Part shown: positions 16,764-24,108 of the stretch, in pieces
Numbering within the stretch: position 1 is the stretch's first letter
Layout of the letters: every line of letters starts with the position of its first letter
Origin: Fumia sp045615345
Lineage (GTDB): Bacteria; Bacillota; Clostridia; Oscillospirales; Ruminococcaceae
DNA: 64,000 nt
Direction of reading: 5' to 3'
Assembly (NCBI GenBank): GCA_045615345.1
Contig: JAZLER010000016.1
Coordinates: 22,873 to 86,872 of the forward strand
The notes under the pieces: model-generated
What the model was told of the DNA's origin: nothing
The model's input: the letters and a program-made list of their open reading frames with translations, nothing else
The model's database searches: none
Made by a program: the position numbers and the translations under genes

Positions 16764-16820
16764 CACTCATAACAAGTGATGCTTAGGTGCCCCAATGTCC
16801 CGCTTGTTATAGTGTGGGAC
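16764..16820. repeat. nested inverted repeats downstream of array A
   Basis: CACTC-ATAACAAG at 16764-16776 pairs with CTTGTTAT-AGTG at 16803-16814, and GTCCC at 16797-16801 pairs with GGGAC at 16816-16820. The two pairings are mutually exclusive. Function unknown; it may be the right end of array A. Confidence 0.4.
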
Positions 16821-16829
16821 AAAAGTAAA

Positions 16830-16857
16830 AGATGCACGAAAATTTCGTGCATCTTTC
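16830..16857. terminator. bidirectional terminator near the XRE gene
   Basis: AGATGCACGAAA and TTTCGTGCATCT form a 12-bp stem with T-rich flanks on both strands. It is placed to stop the leftward XRE transcript. Confidence 0.75.
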
Positions 16858-16898
16858 TTATTATCATTTGGAATACATCTCACAATGACCTCGCTTTT

Positions 16899-17141
16899 TT
16901 ACTTTATTTCCTGTTCTAAATTATCAAATTCGGGTGTTGAAAAGAATTCCCCTAAAGTTATCTCCAGACCATCACAGAATTTCTTGATGGTAGTTAGCGA
17001 TATATCCCGTCTTTCTTTATCCATCATACTGTACGCAGTAGATGGAGTAACCCCTGATATATTTGCAAGTTCATTTATTTTAATGTTTCTTTCTTCGCAT
17101 AAATTCTTAAATCTTTCGGCAACAACATCTTTGACACTCAT
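16899..17141 (-). CDS. XRE-family helix-turn-helix regulator
   Basis: An 80-residue Cro/CI-type DNA-binding protein: RFKNLCEERNIKINELANISG, then VTPSTAYSMMDKERRDISLTTIKKFCDGLEITLGEFF in outline, covering the five helices. No sensor domain. The start at 17141 is set by GAGGTG seven bases upstream; longer in-frame versions lack a ribosome site. Proteins of this size act as small stand-alone repressors. It is divergent from the 38-residue Cys-rich gene at 17242, with the promoter region between them. Confidence 0.85.
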   Translation of the reverse strand: MSVKDVVAERFKNLCEERNIKINELANISGVTPSTAYSMMDKERRDISLTTIKKFCDGLEITLGEFFSTPEFDNLEQEIK

Positions 17142-17241
17142 ATTAATCACCTCAAGGATATTGTATGCGTTTTTACATCTCTGCGTATACGCACTTGCGT
17201 AAAACTTCAAATAATGTTATACTTTACTTGAGATGATTAGA

Positions 17242-17358
17242 ATGAGATGTGAAAACAGTTTCTGTATATACGAGAAAAATGGCAAATGTATTTTAAATGA
17301 AATAAACATTGACAGTTTAGGAATGTGCACAGAATGTATATATCCTGCTATTGAATAA
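17242..17358 (+). CDS. 38-residue Cys-rich small protein
   Basis: A short reading frame coding MRCENSFCIYEKNGKCILNE in its first half and ending MCTECIYPAIE. Five cysteines are arranged C-x4-C-x7-C-x12-C-x2-C, which suggests a small metal-binding knuckle. I recall closely similar peptides of about 40 residues, with the same C-IY and C-x2-C spacing, in many Clostridia, which supports it being real. The start at 17242 is preferred over the in-frame ATG at 17233 because GAG lies 9 bases upstream; the ribosome site is weak. It is divergent from an XRE repressor and ends before a terminator. Function unknown. Confidence 0.6.
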   Translation: MRCENSFCIYEKNGKCILNEINIDSLGMCTECIYPAIE

Positions 17359-17420
17359 AACATTTTAAATCAGGCAAAATCAGAGTTTTTAAAATATTAC
17401 GGGCAAACAGATAATAATTA

Positions 17421-17447
17421 AGCGAGGGGATATTTCCCTCGCTTTTC
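17421..17447. terminator. bidirectional terminator
   Basis: AGCGAGGG and CCCTCGCT pair, followed by TTTT; between the small Cys-rich gene and the convergent oxidoreductase gene. Confidence 0.85.
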
Positions 17448-17462
17448 TTAACATCTGCTACT

Positions 17463-18494
17463 TTATTCACCGATAAATACGGGTCTTTTTTCAAGAATGG
17501 ATTTGAGTCCGTGATTAACAAGCGTCAATGCCATTTTTCCGTCGTAACCTGTCACTTCAGGTTCTTCATCGTTTAAAATACAGGAAATAAACGATTCTGC
17601 TTCTGCTATATAAGCATCACTGAACAAGTTCATCCAGGACACGGTAGAATCCATATGTATCTGTTTATCGGCAGTAACAACTTCTACGGCGTTTGCATTT
17701 TGAGTACCTACCTTCACAATACCCTCTGTACCGAGAATTTCTGCACGGGAATCGTAACCATATCGAACGTACTGCGCACCCGTAATAGTTCCTATAACAC
17801 CGTTTTCAAACTCCATCAAAACAGAGCAGGTATCATAGAATTCAGGATATTCTTCAGCTTTCTGCGGACTGCGGAAATTGTTACCCACAGCGTGAATCCA
17901 TTTCACTTCGCAGCCTGCATACCAACGCAAAGTGTCAAAATCATGACTGTTTACTTCACCGATAGGGCCGTAGCTTTTACGCACGTCGAACATCCACTCT
18001 TTGGGCTCACTGGGGCCGTAAGTATTGGATTTAATCATAGTAACGTTGCCTACACGTCCAAGGTCTATCAGCTCCTTGCCACGGCGGAAATTCTTATCGA
18101 ATCGACGCATAAAGCCTAATTGAAGCTTTACACCGTTTTCCTCACAAGCTTTGATCATCTCGTCGCATTCCTGCTCATTATTTGCCATCGGCTTTTCGCA
18201 GAATACGTGCTTCTTGGCACGGGCAGCGGCAATTACAATATCGTGGTGAAACTGTGTAGGTGTAACGACAACTACCGCATCAATTTCGGGATTTGCCATT
18301 ACGTCATTATAGTCAGTATAGCTGTACTTTACGGAGTATTGCTCACAGGCGTTACGCAAATTTTCTTCAAAAGGATCGCATACGGCAATCAACTGTGCAT
18401 TGGTGATATGGTTAGCAAAGCTTTTTGCATGGATCATTCCTGCACGACCGCAACCGATAAGGCACACAGAGATTTTACGCTTATCATTACTCAA
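17463..18494 (-). CDS. Gfo/Idh/MocA-family oxidoreductase, inositol 2-dehydrogenase-like
   Basis: A 343-residue NAD(P)-dependent sugar or inositol dehydrogenase. The Rossmann motif GCGRAGMIHAKS is near the N-terminus, the family EKPMA motif (with the active lysine) follows CEKPM near residue 97, and the HDFDTLRW segment carries the catalytic Asp/His. This is the pattern of myo-inositol and scyllo-inosose dehydrogenases, but related enzymes act on many pyranoses. It overlaps the DeoC gene by 8 bases and is read from the divergent DeoR promoter region. In that setting it probably oxidises a sugar or cyclitol that is later cleaved by the aldolase. Confidence 0.85.
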   Translation of the reverse strand: MSNDKRKISVCLIGCGRAGMIHAKSFANHITNAQLIAVCDPFEENLRNACEQYSVKYSYTDYNDVMANPEIDAVVVVTPTQFHHDIVIAAARAKKHVFCEKPMANNEQECDEMIKACEENGVKLQLGFMRRFDKNFRRGKELIDLGRVGNVTMIKSNTYGPSEPKEWMFDVRKSYGPIGEVNSHDFDTLRWYAGCEVKWIHAVGNNFRSPQKAEEYPEFYDTCSVLMEFENGVIGTITGAQYVRYGYDSRAEILGTEGIVKVGTQNANAVEVVTADKQIHMDSTVSWMNLFSDAYIAEAESFISCILNDEEPEVTGYDGKMALTLVNHGLKSILEKRPVFIGE

Positions 18495-19170
18495 TGCCTG
18501 CTTCCTCCATTTCCTTCAAAATCTGAATACCACTGGAGGTTCCTATACGGGTAGCACCTGCTTCGATCATTGCCTTTGCGGCTTCAAAGCTACGAACTCC
18601 ACCTGCAGCTTTAACCTGCACGTCAGCTCCCGCATATTTTTTCATCAATTTAACGTGTTCTGCCTTGGCACCGTCAGTACCAAAACCCGTACTTGTTTTT
18701 ACAAAATCAGGTTTCACACGGGATGCGATTTTTGCAACTTCAATGATTTCTTCCTCAGTAAGATAACAGGTTTCAAAAATTACTTTTACACATATACCTG
18801 CCTTACGGCCTACTGCTACCAACTGGCGCATTTCTTCTTCAATATAAGCGTAGTCGTGTTCTTTTACTTTGCCTACGTTAAGAAGGTAGTCAAATTCCTG
18901 ACATCCGTCTGCAACGGCGTTTGAAGCCTCTGCCACCTTGGATGCAATAGTCATCTGACCCAAAGGAAAACCAACTGCTGCACCTGTAAGAACTTCGCTT
19001 CCTTCAAGGAACTCACGGCACATTTTAACGGGATAGGTGTTGATTGCAACCGACTTAAAGCCATAATGCTTTGCTTCATCACACAGTTTCTGGAAGTCCT
19101 CCTTTACGGCAAACGCTTTTAGATTAGTGTGGTCTACCATAGCGGCAAATTGTTTCTTAGTAATAGACAT
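18487..19170 (-). CDS. deoC: deoxyribose-phosphate aldolase family (DeoC)
   Basis: A 227-residue class I aldolase. The Schiff-base lysine is Lys158 in DFVKTSTGFG, and the second lysine Lys187 lies in VKAAGGVR; both are diagnostic of DeoC. The normal reaction splits 2-deoxyribose-5-phosphate to glyceraldehyde-3-phosphate and acetaldehyde. It is first in a two-gene operon with a Gfo/Idh/MocA oxidoreductase and is divergent from a DeoR regulator rather than near nucleoside genes, so the natural substrate may be another deoxy-keto sugar phosphate. The promoter is perfect consensus (TTGACA, 17 bases, TATAAT), with its minus-35 inside a putative operator. Confidence 0.88.
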   Translation of the reverse strand: MSITKKQFAAMVDHTNLKAFAVKEDFQKLCDEAKHYGFKSVAINTYPVKMCREFLEGSEVLTGAAVGFPLGQMTIASKVAEASNAVADGCQEFDYLLNVGKVKEHDYAYIEEEMRQLVAVGRKAGICVKVIFETCYLTEEEIIEVAKIASRVKPDFVKTSTGFGTDGAKAEHVKLMKKYAGADVQVKAAGGVRSFEAAKAMIEAGATRIGTSSGIQILKEMEEAGIE

Positions 19171-19219
19171 TTTAAGTTACCTCTTTCGTTTTCTTTTGTA
19201 TAGTTTCGTTTACTTTTAT

Positions 19220-19286
19220 ATTATATATATTTTTAAAATTTGTGTCAATAGTTTTTATTGACAATTTTCGCTCTTTTTTGTAAAAT
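19220..19286. promoter_or_regulatory. divergent consensus promoters sharing an inverted repeat
   Basis: Leftward: TTGACA (19243-19248 on the minus strand), 17 bases, TATAAT (19220-19225). Rightward: TTGACA (19258-19263), 17 bases, TAAAAT (19281-19286). The two minus-35 boxes are the outer parts of a perfect 8-bp inverted repeat, TGTCAATA and TATTGACA, around GTTTT. One DeoR dimer here could repress both directions. Confidence 0.7.
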
Positions 19287-19308
19287 ACAAACAGAGAGGA
19301 TGAGTTAT

Positions 19309-20085
19309 ATGAAAGATACAACTTTATATAATAAAGAACGTCATCAGAAAATTCTTGAGCTTATACGTCAAAACGGCAGTGTAAACGTTGTAAGTCTTGC
19401 TGAACGCTTTCACGTCACAACTGCAACCATCCGTGCAGATTTAAGCCTTCTGGAATCCGCAGGTGCATTGACCCGTACCCACGGCGGTGCTATTACTAAA
19501 ATTTACGACCGTATTGAGCCTAAAATTCATGAACGTCATAACGAAGATGAAAAGAAAAAAATTGCGTCAGAAGCAGTTAAGCTTATAAAAGAAAATGACA
19601 TTCTTTTACTCGATACAGGCACTACAATAGTAAGTTTGGCAAAAGCTTTGGTAGCTTCAAATCTGACACAACTGACAATTTTTTCAAACGATATTGACGT
19701 TATCCGTATTTTAGAGGAAAAAGAACAATTTTCCTTGCATCTTCTTCCGGGAAAAATAAGAAACGGATTTCACTATTGTCACGGCTCACTGACGTCACAG
19801 ATGCTTTACGACTGTCACTTTAACAAACTGTTTCTGTCCACTTCCTCCATCAGTATAGAAGAAGGTTTAACTACGCAAAATCCTGAACTTGCACAACTTA
19901 AACGGATAATGATTAACACCGCCGATGAGATAATTTTACTCTCCGACTCAAGTAAACTGCATCACGTGGATTTTCAGAAATTTGCAAGCTTAGAACAGAT
20001 TGATACGTTGATTATGGATTCTGATTTAAGTATTGAAGATTCCGACAGACTTAAAAATTCTGTAAAAAATCTGATTTTGGTATAA
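19309..20085 (+). CDS. DeoR-family transcriptional regulator
   Basis: A 258-residue repressor. The N-terminal winged helix (about residues 4-58) reads RHQKILELIRQNGSVNV, then VTTATIRADLSLLESAG and RTHGGA, the DeoR signature. The C-terminal half is the phosphosugar-sensing DeoRC domain with DTGTTIVSLAKAL and the SNDIDV segment. ATG 19309 was chosen because AGAGAGGA ends 8 bases upstream; the ATG at 19300 overlaps that site. It is divergent from deoC and should control it and itself through the shared operator. The inducer is probably a sugar phosphate of the deoC pathway. Confidence 0.9.
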   Translation: MKDTTLYNKERHQKILELIRQNGSVNVVSLAERFHVTTATIRADLSLLESAGALTRTHGGAITKIYDRIEPKIHERHNEDEKKKIASEAVKLIKENDILLLDTGTTIVSLAKALVASNLTQLTIFSNDIDVIRILEEKEQFSLHLLPGKIRNGFHYCHGSLTSQMLYDCHFNKLFLSTSSISIEEGLTTQNPELAQLKRIMINTADEIILLSDSSKLHHVDFQKFASLEQIDTLIMDSDLSIEDSDRLKNSVKNLILV

Positions 20086-20089
20086 AATA

Positions 20090-20120
20090 AAACCGAGGTG
20101 GATTTACACCTCGGTTTTTT
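20090..20120. terminator. bidirectional terminator
   Basis: AAACCGAGGTG and CACCTCGGTTT pair around GATTTA, with T run right and A run left. It separates convergent DeoR and isomerase genes. Confidence 0.95.
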
Positions 20121-21021
20121 ATCCTTCAAATTCATCGTAAGCTGTCAGAATATGCTTGCCTATAAGATACATAAGCTTTTCAATTTCTGCCTGCATCTCA
20201 AGAGTAGGTTCAAGAAGACGGTTTTCTTTGTCAAAGCTTCTTCTGGGACCTACCCAAAAATCGGCGGAGCGCAAAGTGTTTGGTGCTTCAAAAGTAAGCG
20301 ACCCTTTGAAGTTTATATCCTTTAATGCACAGATTACCTCGTCAACATTCATCGTACCAAAGTACGGAATCATATGCTCGTCAAGTCCACCACGGTTGTC
20401 GTTAAAGTGAACAGCGTACAAATCATCGCCCATCGCCAATATCTCATCATACTGGCTACCCTCGATGTTCGCGTGTCCCGTATCCCAACAGGAATGGAAA
20501 AGCGGATGATTCACATACTCAGAAAACTCACGCATATCCGCACCGGTTTTAGGCCAGTAAAAATTCGATGTCGTACCATTTTCGTGCAAAACATTTACGT
20601 TATTCTTTTCCATTGTATCAAAAAGCTGTTCAAAGAAAGCCTTGTTACGCTTTTGCCACTCCAATTTAGATATGTCATAAGCCCAGCCTGGGTGAACAAC
20701 CATATTTTTGATACCTAAAATTCCGCAAATCTCAATACATCTTTTATTTATATCAACCAACCTGTCAAACTGACCATCAGTAAGAGGATTACCAGCCGGT
20801 GAATGGCACTGCACAAACTCAATACCGTTTGATTTTGCGTATTCATTTATCTTTTCTGCGTTCTTTCGCCAGTCGTCTGAAATGAGCAACTCATCGTTCT
20901 CAAAAACACTGTAAAGACTTAAATCAATATACTTAAACCCAGCCTTACGTACCTGTTCAATTCGTTCTGTGTAAGTACCGCAAAAACTGTTAAAATCTTC
21001 TGTTGTAGTTGCAAGTTTCAT
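20119..21021 (-). CDS. sugar phosphate isomerase/epimerase, xylose isomerase-like TIM barrel
   Basis: A 300-residue AP-endonuclease-2/xylose-isomerase-like TIM barrel. Metal-binding segments visible are the VQCHSPAGNP strand, VVHPGW, the LHENG strand, CWDTGHANIEG, VHFNDN and LTFEAPN, carrying the usual His, Glu and Asp ligands. Such proteins isomerise or epimerise ketoses, inosose derivatives or sugar acids; IolE, IolI and tagatose epimerases belong here. The ribosome site AAAGGTG precedes the ATG. It lies 12 bases after the 260-residue unknown gene in an operon next to the DeoR cluster, so a role in the same sugar or inositol-like pathway is likely. Confidence 0.85.
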   Translation of the reverse strand: MKLATTTEDFNSFCGTYTERIEQVRKAGFKYIDLSLYSVFENDELLISDDWRKNAEKINEYAKSNGIEFVQCHSPAGNPLTDGQFDRLVDINKRCIEICGILGIKNMVVHPGWAYDISKLEWQKRNKAFFEQLFDTMEKNNVNVLHENGTTSNFYWPKTGADMREFSEYVNHPLFHSCWDTGHANIEGSQYDEILAMGDDLYAVHFNDNRGGLDEHMIPYFGTMNVDEVICALKDINFKGSLTFEAPNTLRSADFWVGPRRSFDKENRLLEPTLEMQAEIEKLMYLIGKHILTAYDEFEG

Positions 21022-21033
21022 AAAATCACCTTT

Positions 21034-21816
21034 CTAAAATAACACTTCCACATATCCGCCTGCAGAAATTGTAACATAGTTTTTTCCGTTATCGGTATGG
21101 AAGGTATAATCTTTACCAAAAACAGGTCTGATTGCTTTATCACAAATAATCTCTGCTGTTTTTGTGGCTTCGGGTATAAGGCGGTCACCGGTTGCAACAG
21201 TACGCTCAATACCATTGTTATTGATAATTATCAGGCGATAACCACCATCAACGCAGTTTATCATCCAATGAAGTCCACCGTCAACCCAGCAAGGAAGGAT
21301 TTTCTTCAAAACTTCAGTAATATTCTCAGGTTCCACTATGTTTTTATGTTTTGCAGAAAAATTGCTGTCGCCTGTCAGATCGATGAGATAATCATATTTT
21401 TCCAAATCATTATCAGCGTGGACTATATCAAACACATCGGGCATTCCGCCATTTTTGATTATATAAGTTTCGTTACCAAGAGCTTCCTTTTCATCGCCAA
21501 AAATCTTACCGAAAACTTCGGCAATTCTGTCGCACTGAATCCTTTTAACAGCTGACTTCGGGAAACCAAGATATCCATCATTACCATCATCTATAAACAG
21601 TGCCATATCCATAACTTCAAAATCTGTAGGCAACACAATCGCAATCGGTGTATATGCAGTTCCCCTGTCATCTGAACGAACACTGTTATTGAATTTTTCT
21701 TCATCTTCAAGGTAAATATGTTGCATACATCTGATACCATCGTTCTCACCAACAAACCCTGCTTTCACAGTAGCTTCCCAGGTTTTCGGATGATAGGTAT
21801 GGAAAAATCGAAACAT
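21034..21816 (-). CDS. uncharacterized 260-residue protein, possibly a glycosidase accessory domain
   Basis: I do not recognise this protein with confidence. It is cytoplasmic (no signal peptide) and predicted mixed alpha/beta, with a central TPIAIVLPTDFEVMD stretch, a KYDYLIDLTGD segment, and a strand-rich C-terminus (WMINCVDGGYRLIIINNNG, then VTISAGGYVEVLF). The TPIA-VLP phrase and the strand-rich end recall the C-terminal part of large TIM-barrel glycosidase-like proteins, so it could be a shortened relative. However, the ATG has a near-perfect GGAGGG ribosome site 5 bases upstream, so the gene starts here and is not a broken remnant. It heads an operon with the TIM-barrel isomerase. Confidence 0.6.
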   Translation of the reverse strand: MFRFFHTYHPKTWEATVKAGFVGENDGIRCMQHIYLEDEEKFNNSVRSDDRGTAYTPIAIVLPTDFEVMDMALFIDDGNDGYLGFPKSAVKRIQCDRIAEVFGKIFGDEKEALGNETYIIKNGGMPDVFDIVHADNDLEKYDYLIDLTGDSNFSAKHKNIVEPENITEVLKKILPCWVDGGLHWMINCVDGGYRLIIINNNGIERTVATGDRLIPEATKTAEIICDKAIRPVFGKDYTFHTDNGKNYVTISAGGYVEVLF

Positions 21817-21942
21817 ATAAACCCTCCTCTTACAATTATCAAACAGATAATATATAAATAGCCGCAGATATCCGGATAACTACAACTGCTTAAAGTCACT
21901 ATCTACATATTAACATTATATTTTTAAAAGTCAAGAAAAAGA

Positions 21943-21971
21943 TTTACTTTTCCTTTCAGCTATGATACAAT
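21943..21971 (+). promoter_or_regulatory. probable promoter of the CapA-like gene
   Basis: TTTACT, 17 bases and TACAAT, ending 15 bases before the AGGTGG ribosome site. Confidence 0.55.
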
Positions 21972-21997
21972 AAAACAAAAAATGTCAGGTGGATAAA

Positions 21998-23116
21998 ATG
22001 GTTAAGATTTCTTTTGTAGGAGATATGCTTCCAAGTGGCAGAATAAATAAAATAACAGATGGTGATTACCATTCACTTTTTAAAAATGCCACAAAGCTTA
22101 AAAACTGCGACTATCTGGTGGGAAACTTAGAAACTCCCGTTGCAGGTAAAGAGCTTGAATACACTTACGAGAGATTTTGTTTCAATACGCCTGAATCCTT
22201 TCTTGATGCGATAAAGGATTGTGGGTTTGATATGCTCTGCCTTGCAAACAACCACTGTATGGACAGAGGCGAAGATGGGTTATTACGCACCATAAATAAC
22301 TGCAAGGAAAAAGGCTTTGACACAATCGGCGCATACACTTCCTCCGAAGAAAGAAATATACTATTCATCAAGGATTTTGATGGTATCAAGGTAGCATTCA
22401 TAAACTATACTTACGGCACAAATACCTTTGTACACAACAACTTCCTTGAACACAAGTATATGGTAAACCTCATTCAGCCTGAGGAAACTAAAAAAGGTTC
22501 TGTCCATCTTCTTAATGATTATGAGCAGATTGCAGAGGATGTCGAGCGCATATACATAAAAAAAAGTGAAGAATATGATGCGGTAAGGCCTTATCTTGAA
22601 CAGCTTGAAAATGATATAAAATACGCTAAAGAAAACTCCGATTATGTGATTATGCTTTTGCATTGTGGCGGTCAGTATATAGAAAAAGTCGACCCGTATA
22701 CAATTTTTATTGCTGAGAAAATCAAGGAGTTTGGTGCAGATATCATAGTCGGCACCCATCAGCACGTTATCCAGAGTTGTGAACACAAGGATAATTATCT
22801 TAAAATTTTCTGCCTTGGAAATCTTTTTTATGATAACCGCGTGGAAGGTATAAACTACTATTTTGATTCGCCTACATACGATGCTGTTTTCCACTTAGAG
22901 CTTTCCAAAGACAAAAACGGAAAAGTTAAGGATAAAAAAAGCTTCAGCATCTATACAACGGCGTTTGACGAAAAGGGTCTTCCTACTGTTTTAGACAGCT
23001 ATGATGTACATAAAATCAATAATGAAACCTATGTAAGACAGGAAATCCTGCGTTACGCAAACCTCTTTGCCGGAGAAGAAAAATACAAAGAAGTCAAAGA
23101 AGAATATGAATTGTAA
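21998..23116 (+). CDS. CapA-family metallophosphatase-like protein
   Basis: A 372-residue member of the PGA-cap/CapA group, related to calcineurin-like phosphoesterases. Motifs in order: SFVGDMLPSG, NLETP, LANNHCMDRG near residue 80, LLHCGGQY and GTHQHVIQS. CapA proteins with a signal anchor take part in poly-gamma-glutamate capsule export, but this one lacks any signal peptide or membrane segment and no capB/capC genes are present. A soluble phosphatase or esterase role is more likely. ATG 21998 is set by AGGTGG five bases upstream. The gene stands alone between its own promoter and terminator. Confidence 0.8.
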   Translation: MVKISFVGDMLPSGRINKITDGDYHSLFKNATKLKNCDYLVGNLETPVAGKELEYTYERFCFNTPESFLDAIKDCGFDMLCLANNHCMDRGEDGLLRTINNCKEKGFDTIGAYTSSEERNILFIKDFDGIKVAFINYTYGTNTFVHNNFLEHKYMVNLIQPEETKKGSVHLLNDYEQIAEDVERIYIKKSEEYDAVRPYLEQLENDIKYAKENSDYVIMLLHCGGQYIEKVDPYTIFIAEKIKEFGADIIVGTHQHVIQSCEHKDNYLKIFCLGNLFYDNRVEGINYYFDSPTYDAVFHLELSKDKNGKVKDKKSFSIYTTAFDEKGLPTVLDSYDVHKINNETYVRQEILRYANLFAGEEKYKEVKEEYEL

Positions 23117-23147
23117 CAAAAACCGAGGGTTTCCCCTCGGTTTTTGT
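23115..23147. terminator. bidirectional terminator
   Basis: AACAAAAACCGAGG and CCTCGGTTTTTGTT pair around a 6-base loop. It ends the CapA-like gene and the convergent esterase gene. Confidence 0.95.
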
Positions 23148-23905
23148 TAGTTAAATATCCATTCTAAAACTTTCTCGATGTGATAATCCCAGAATTCCCA
23201 AGTATGACCACCTTCGGACTCAAAATAGGAAAAATCAAAATCCAATGACTGCATTTTCTCCTTGAACCTTACAATATCCTGATACATAAAATCATCATAA
23301 CCTGTCGCCATATAGACACGGGGTTTTAACTTTTTCTTATTGCATTCCTCCGAGAGGAAGAAAAGGTCCTCACTTTCAGGGACTGTGAGCTCTTCGCCTA
23401 AAATCGGTACCATTGTAGCCAAATCAAAATCTTCTCTTAAAAGATTTGTAACAGGCGAAAGACCTGCCACCGCAGAAAACTTATCATTTTCCCTGAATGC
23501 AATTTTCAAAGCACCATATCCGCCCATTGAAAGACCCGCGATAAAATTATCTTCGCGTTTATCCGAAACATTGAAAAACTGCGAAACAATTTTCGGAAGT
23601 TCCTTTGCAATATAAGTGTAGTATTGCTGTCCATATTTCATATCGGTATAAAAACTTCTCGCACCTGACGGCATTACGACACAAATCCCGTGTCGGTTTG
23701 CATATCTTTCTATTGATGTACGGCGAAGCCATATGGAATAATCGTCACTCAGTCCGTGCAAAAGGTAAAGGCATTTGAATTTTTCATCAGTTGCCTTTGT
23801 TTTAATTCCGATTTCCCCCACAGTGCTTTTTTGTGGGATTACAACATAAATTTCCGTCTGCATTCCAAGAGATTCACTGTAAAACTTTAAATTTGCAAGT
23901 GCCAT
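23147..23905 (-). CDS. alpha/beta-hydrolase esterase (esterase D / putative esterase family)
   Basis: A 252-residue serine esterase. The oxyanion segment LLHGLSDDYSIW begins at residue 48, the nucleophile is Ser126 in GLSMGGYG, the acid is probably Asp in GYDDFMYQD, and the base is the His in GGHTWEFW. This is the family of acetyl-xylan, feruloyl and tributyrin esterases and of S-formylglutathione hydrolases. There is no signal peptide, so it acts on imported substrates, plausibly deacylating oligosaccharides. It has a separate upstream region containing a 13-bp inverted repeat (23965-24041) and shares a terminator with the CapA-like gene. Confidence 0.88.
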   Translation of the reverse strand: MALANLKFYSESLGMQTEIYVVIPQKSTVGEIGIKTKATDEKFKCLYLLHGLSDDYSIWLRRTSIERYANRHGICVVMPSGARSFYTDMKYGQQYYTYIAKELPKIVSQFFNVSDKREDNFIAGLSMGGYGALKIAFRENDKFSAVAGLSPVTNLLREDFDLATMVPILGEELTVPESEDLFFLSEECNKKKLKPRVYMATGYDDFMYQDIVRFKEKMQSLDFDFSYFESEGGHTWEFWDYHIEKVLEWIFN

Positions 23906-23964
23906 TTTTTCACCTCAAAAAATAAATCCGTTTTATAGGACAGTAAATGTTATATACTTAAATC

Positions 23965-24041
23965 ACAGGCAAAAAAGGTTTTTGTTTTCTACCAACTTTC
24001 CTTTTACCATCCAAGTTTTTTGTTTTTACTTTTTTGCCTGT
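23965..24041. repeat. 13-bp inverted repeat enclosing a T-rich spacer
   Basis: ACAGGCAAAAAAG at 23965-23977 and CTTTTTTGCCTGT at 24029-24041 are perfect complements separated by 51 bases of T-rich sequence. It lies between the ClC terminator and the esterase gene and would be in the 5-prime region of the leftward esterase transcript. Function unknown. Confidence 0.6.
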
Positions 24042-24073
24042 CGTTTGTTTTTCATTTTTAATTTTCCTTTCGC

Positions 24074-24108
24074 AAAACTGACGGTGTAGTTCCTACGCCG
24101 TCAGTTTT
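24074..24108 (-). terminator. terminator of the methionine-ClC operon
   Basis: AAAACTGACGG-TGTAG pairs with CTACGCCGTCAGTTTT (15 of 16 positions Watson-Crick, one G-T) around TTC; the last codons of the ClC gene are in the stem. On the minus strand it is followed by a short T run. Confidence 0.8.

Noticed and set aside
22361..22894. A 177-codon open frame antisense to the CapA-like gene
   Set aside because: Composition is biased to Ile, Tyr and Phe as expected for a reverse frame; the sense frame has all family motifs.
21989..23116. Capsule (poly-gamma-glutamate) synthesis locus
   Set aside because: Only a soluble CapA-like protein is present, with no capB or capC and no membrane anchor.
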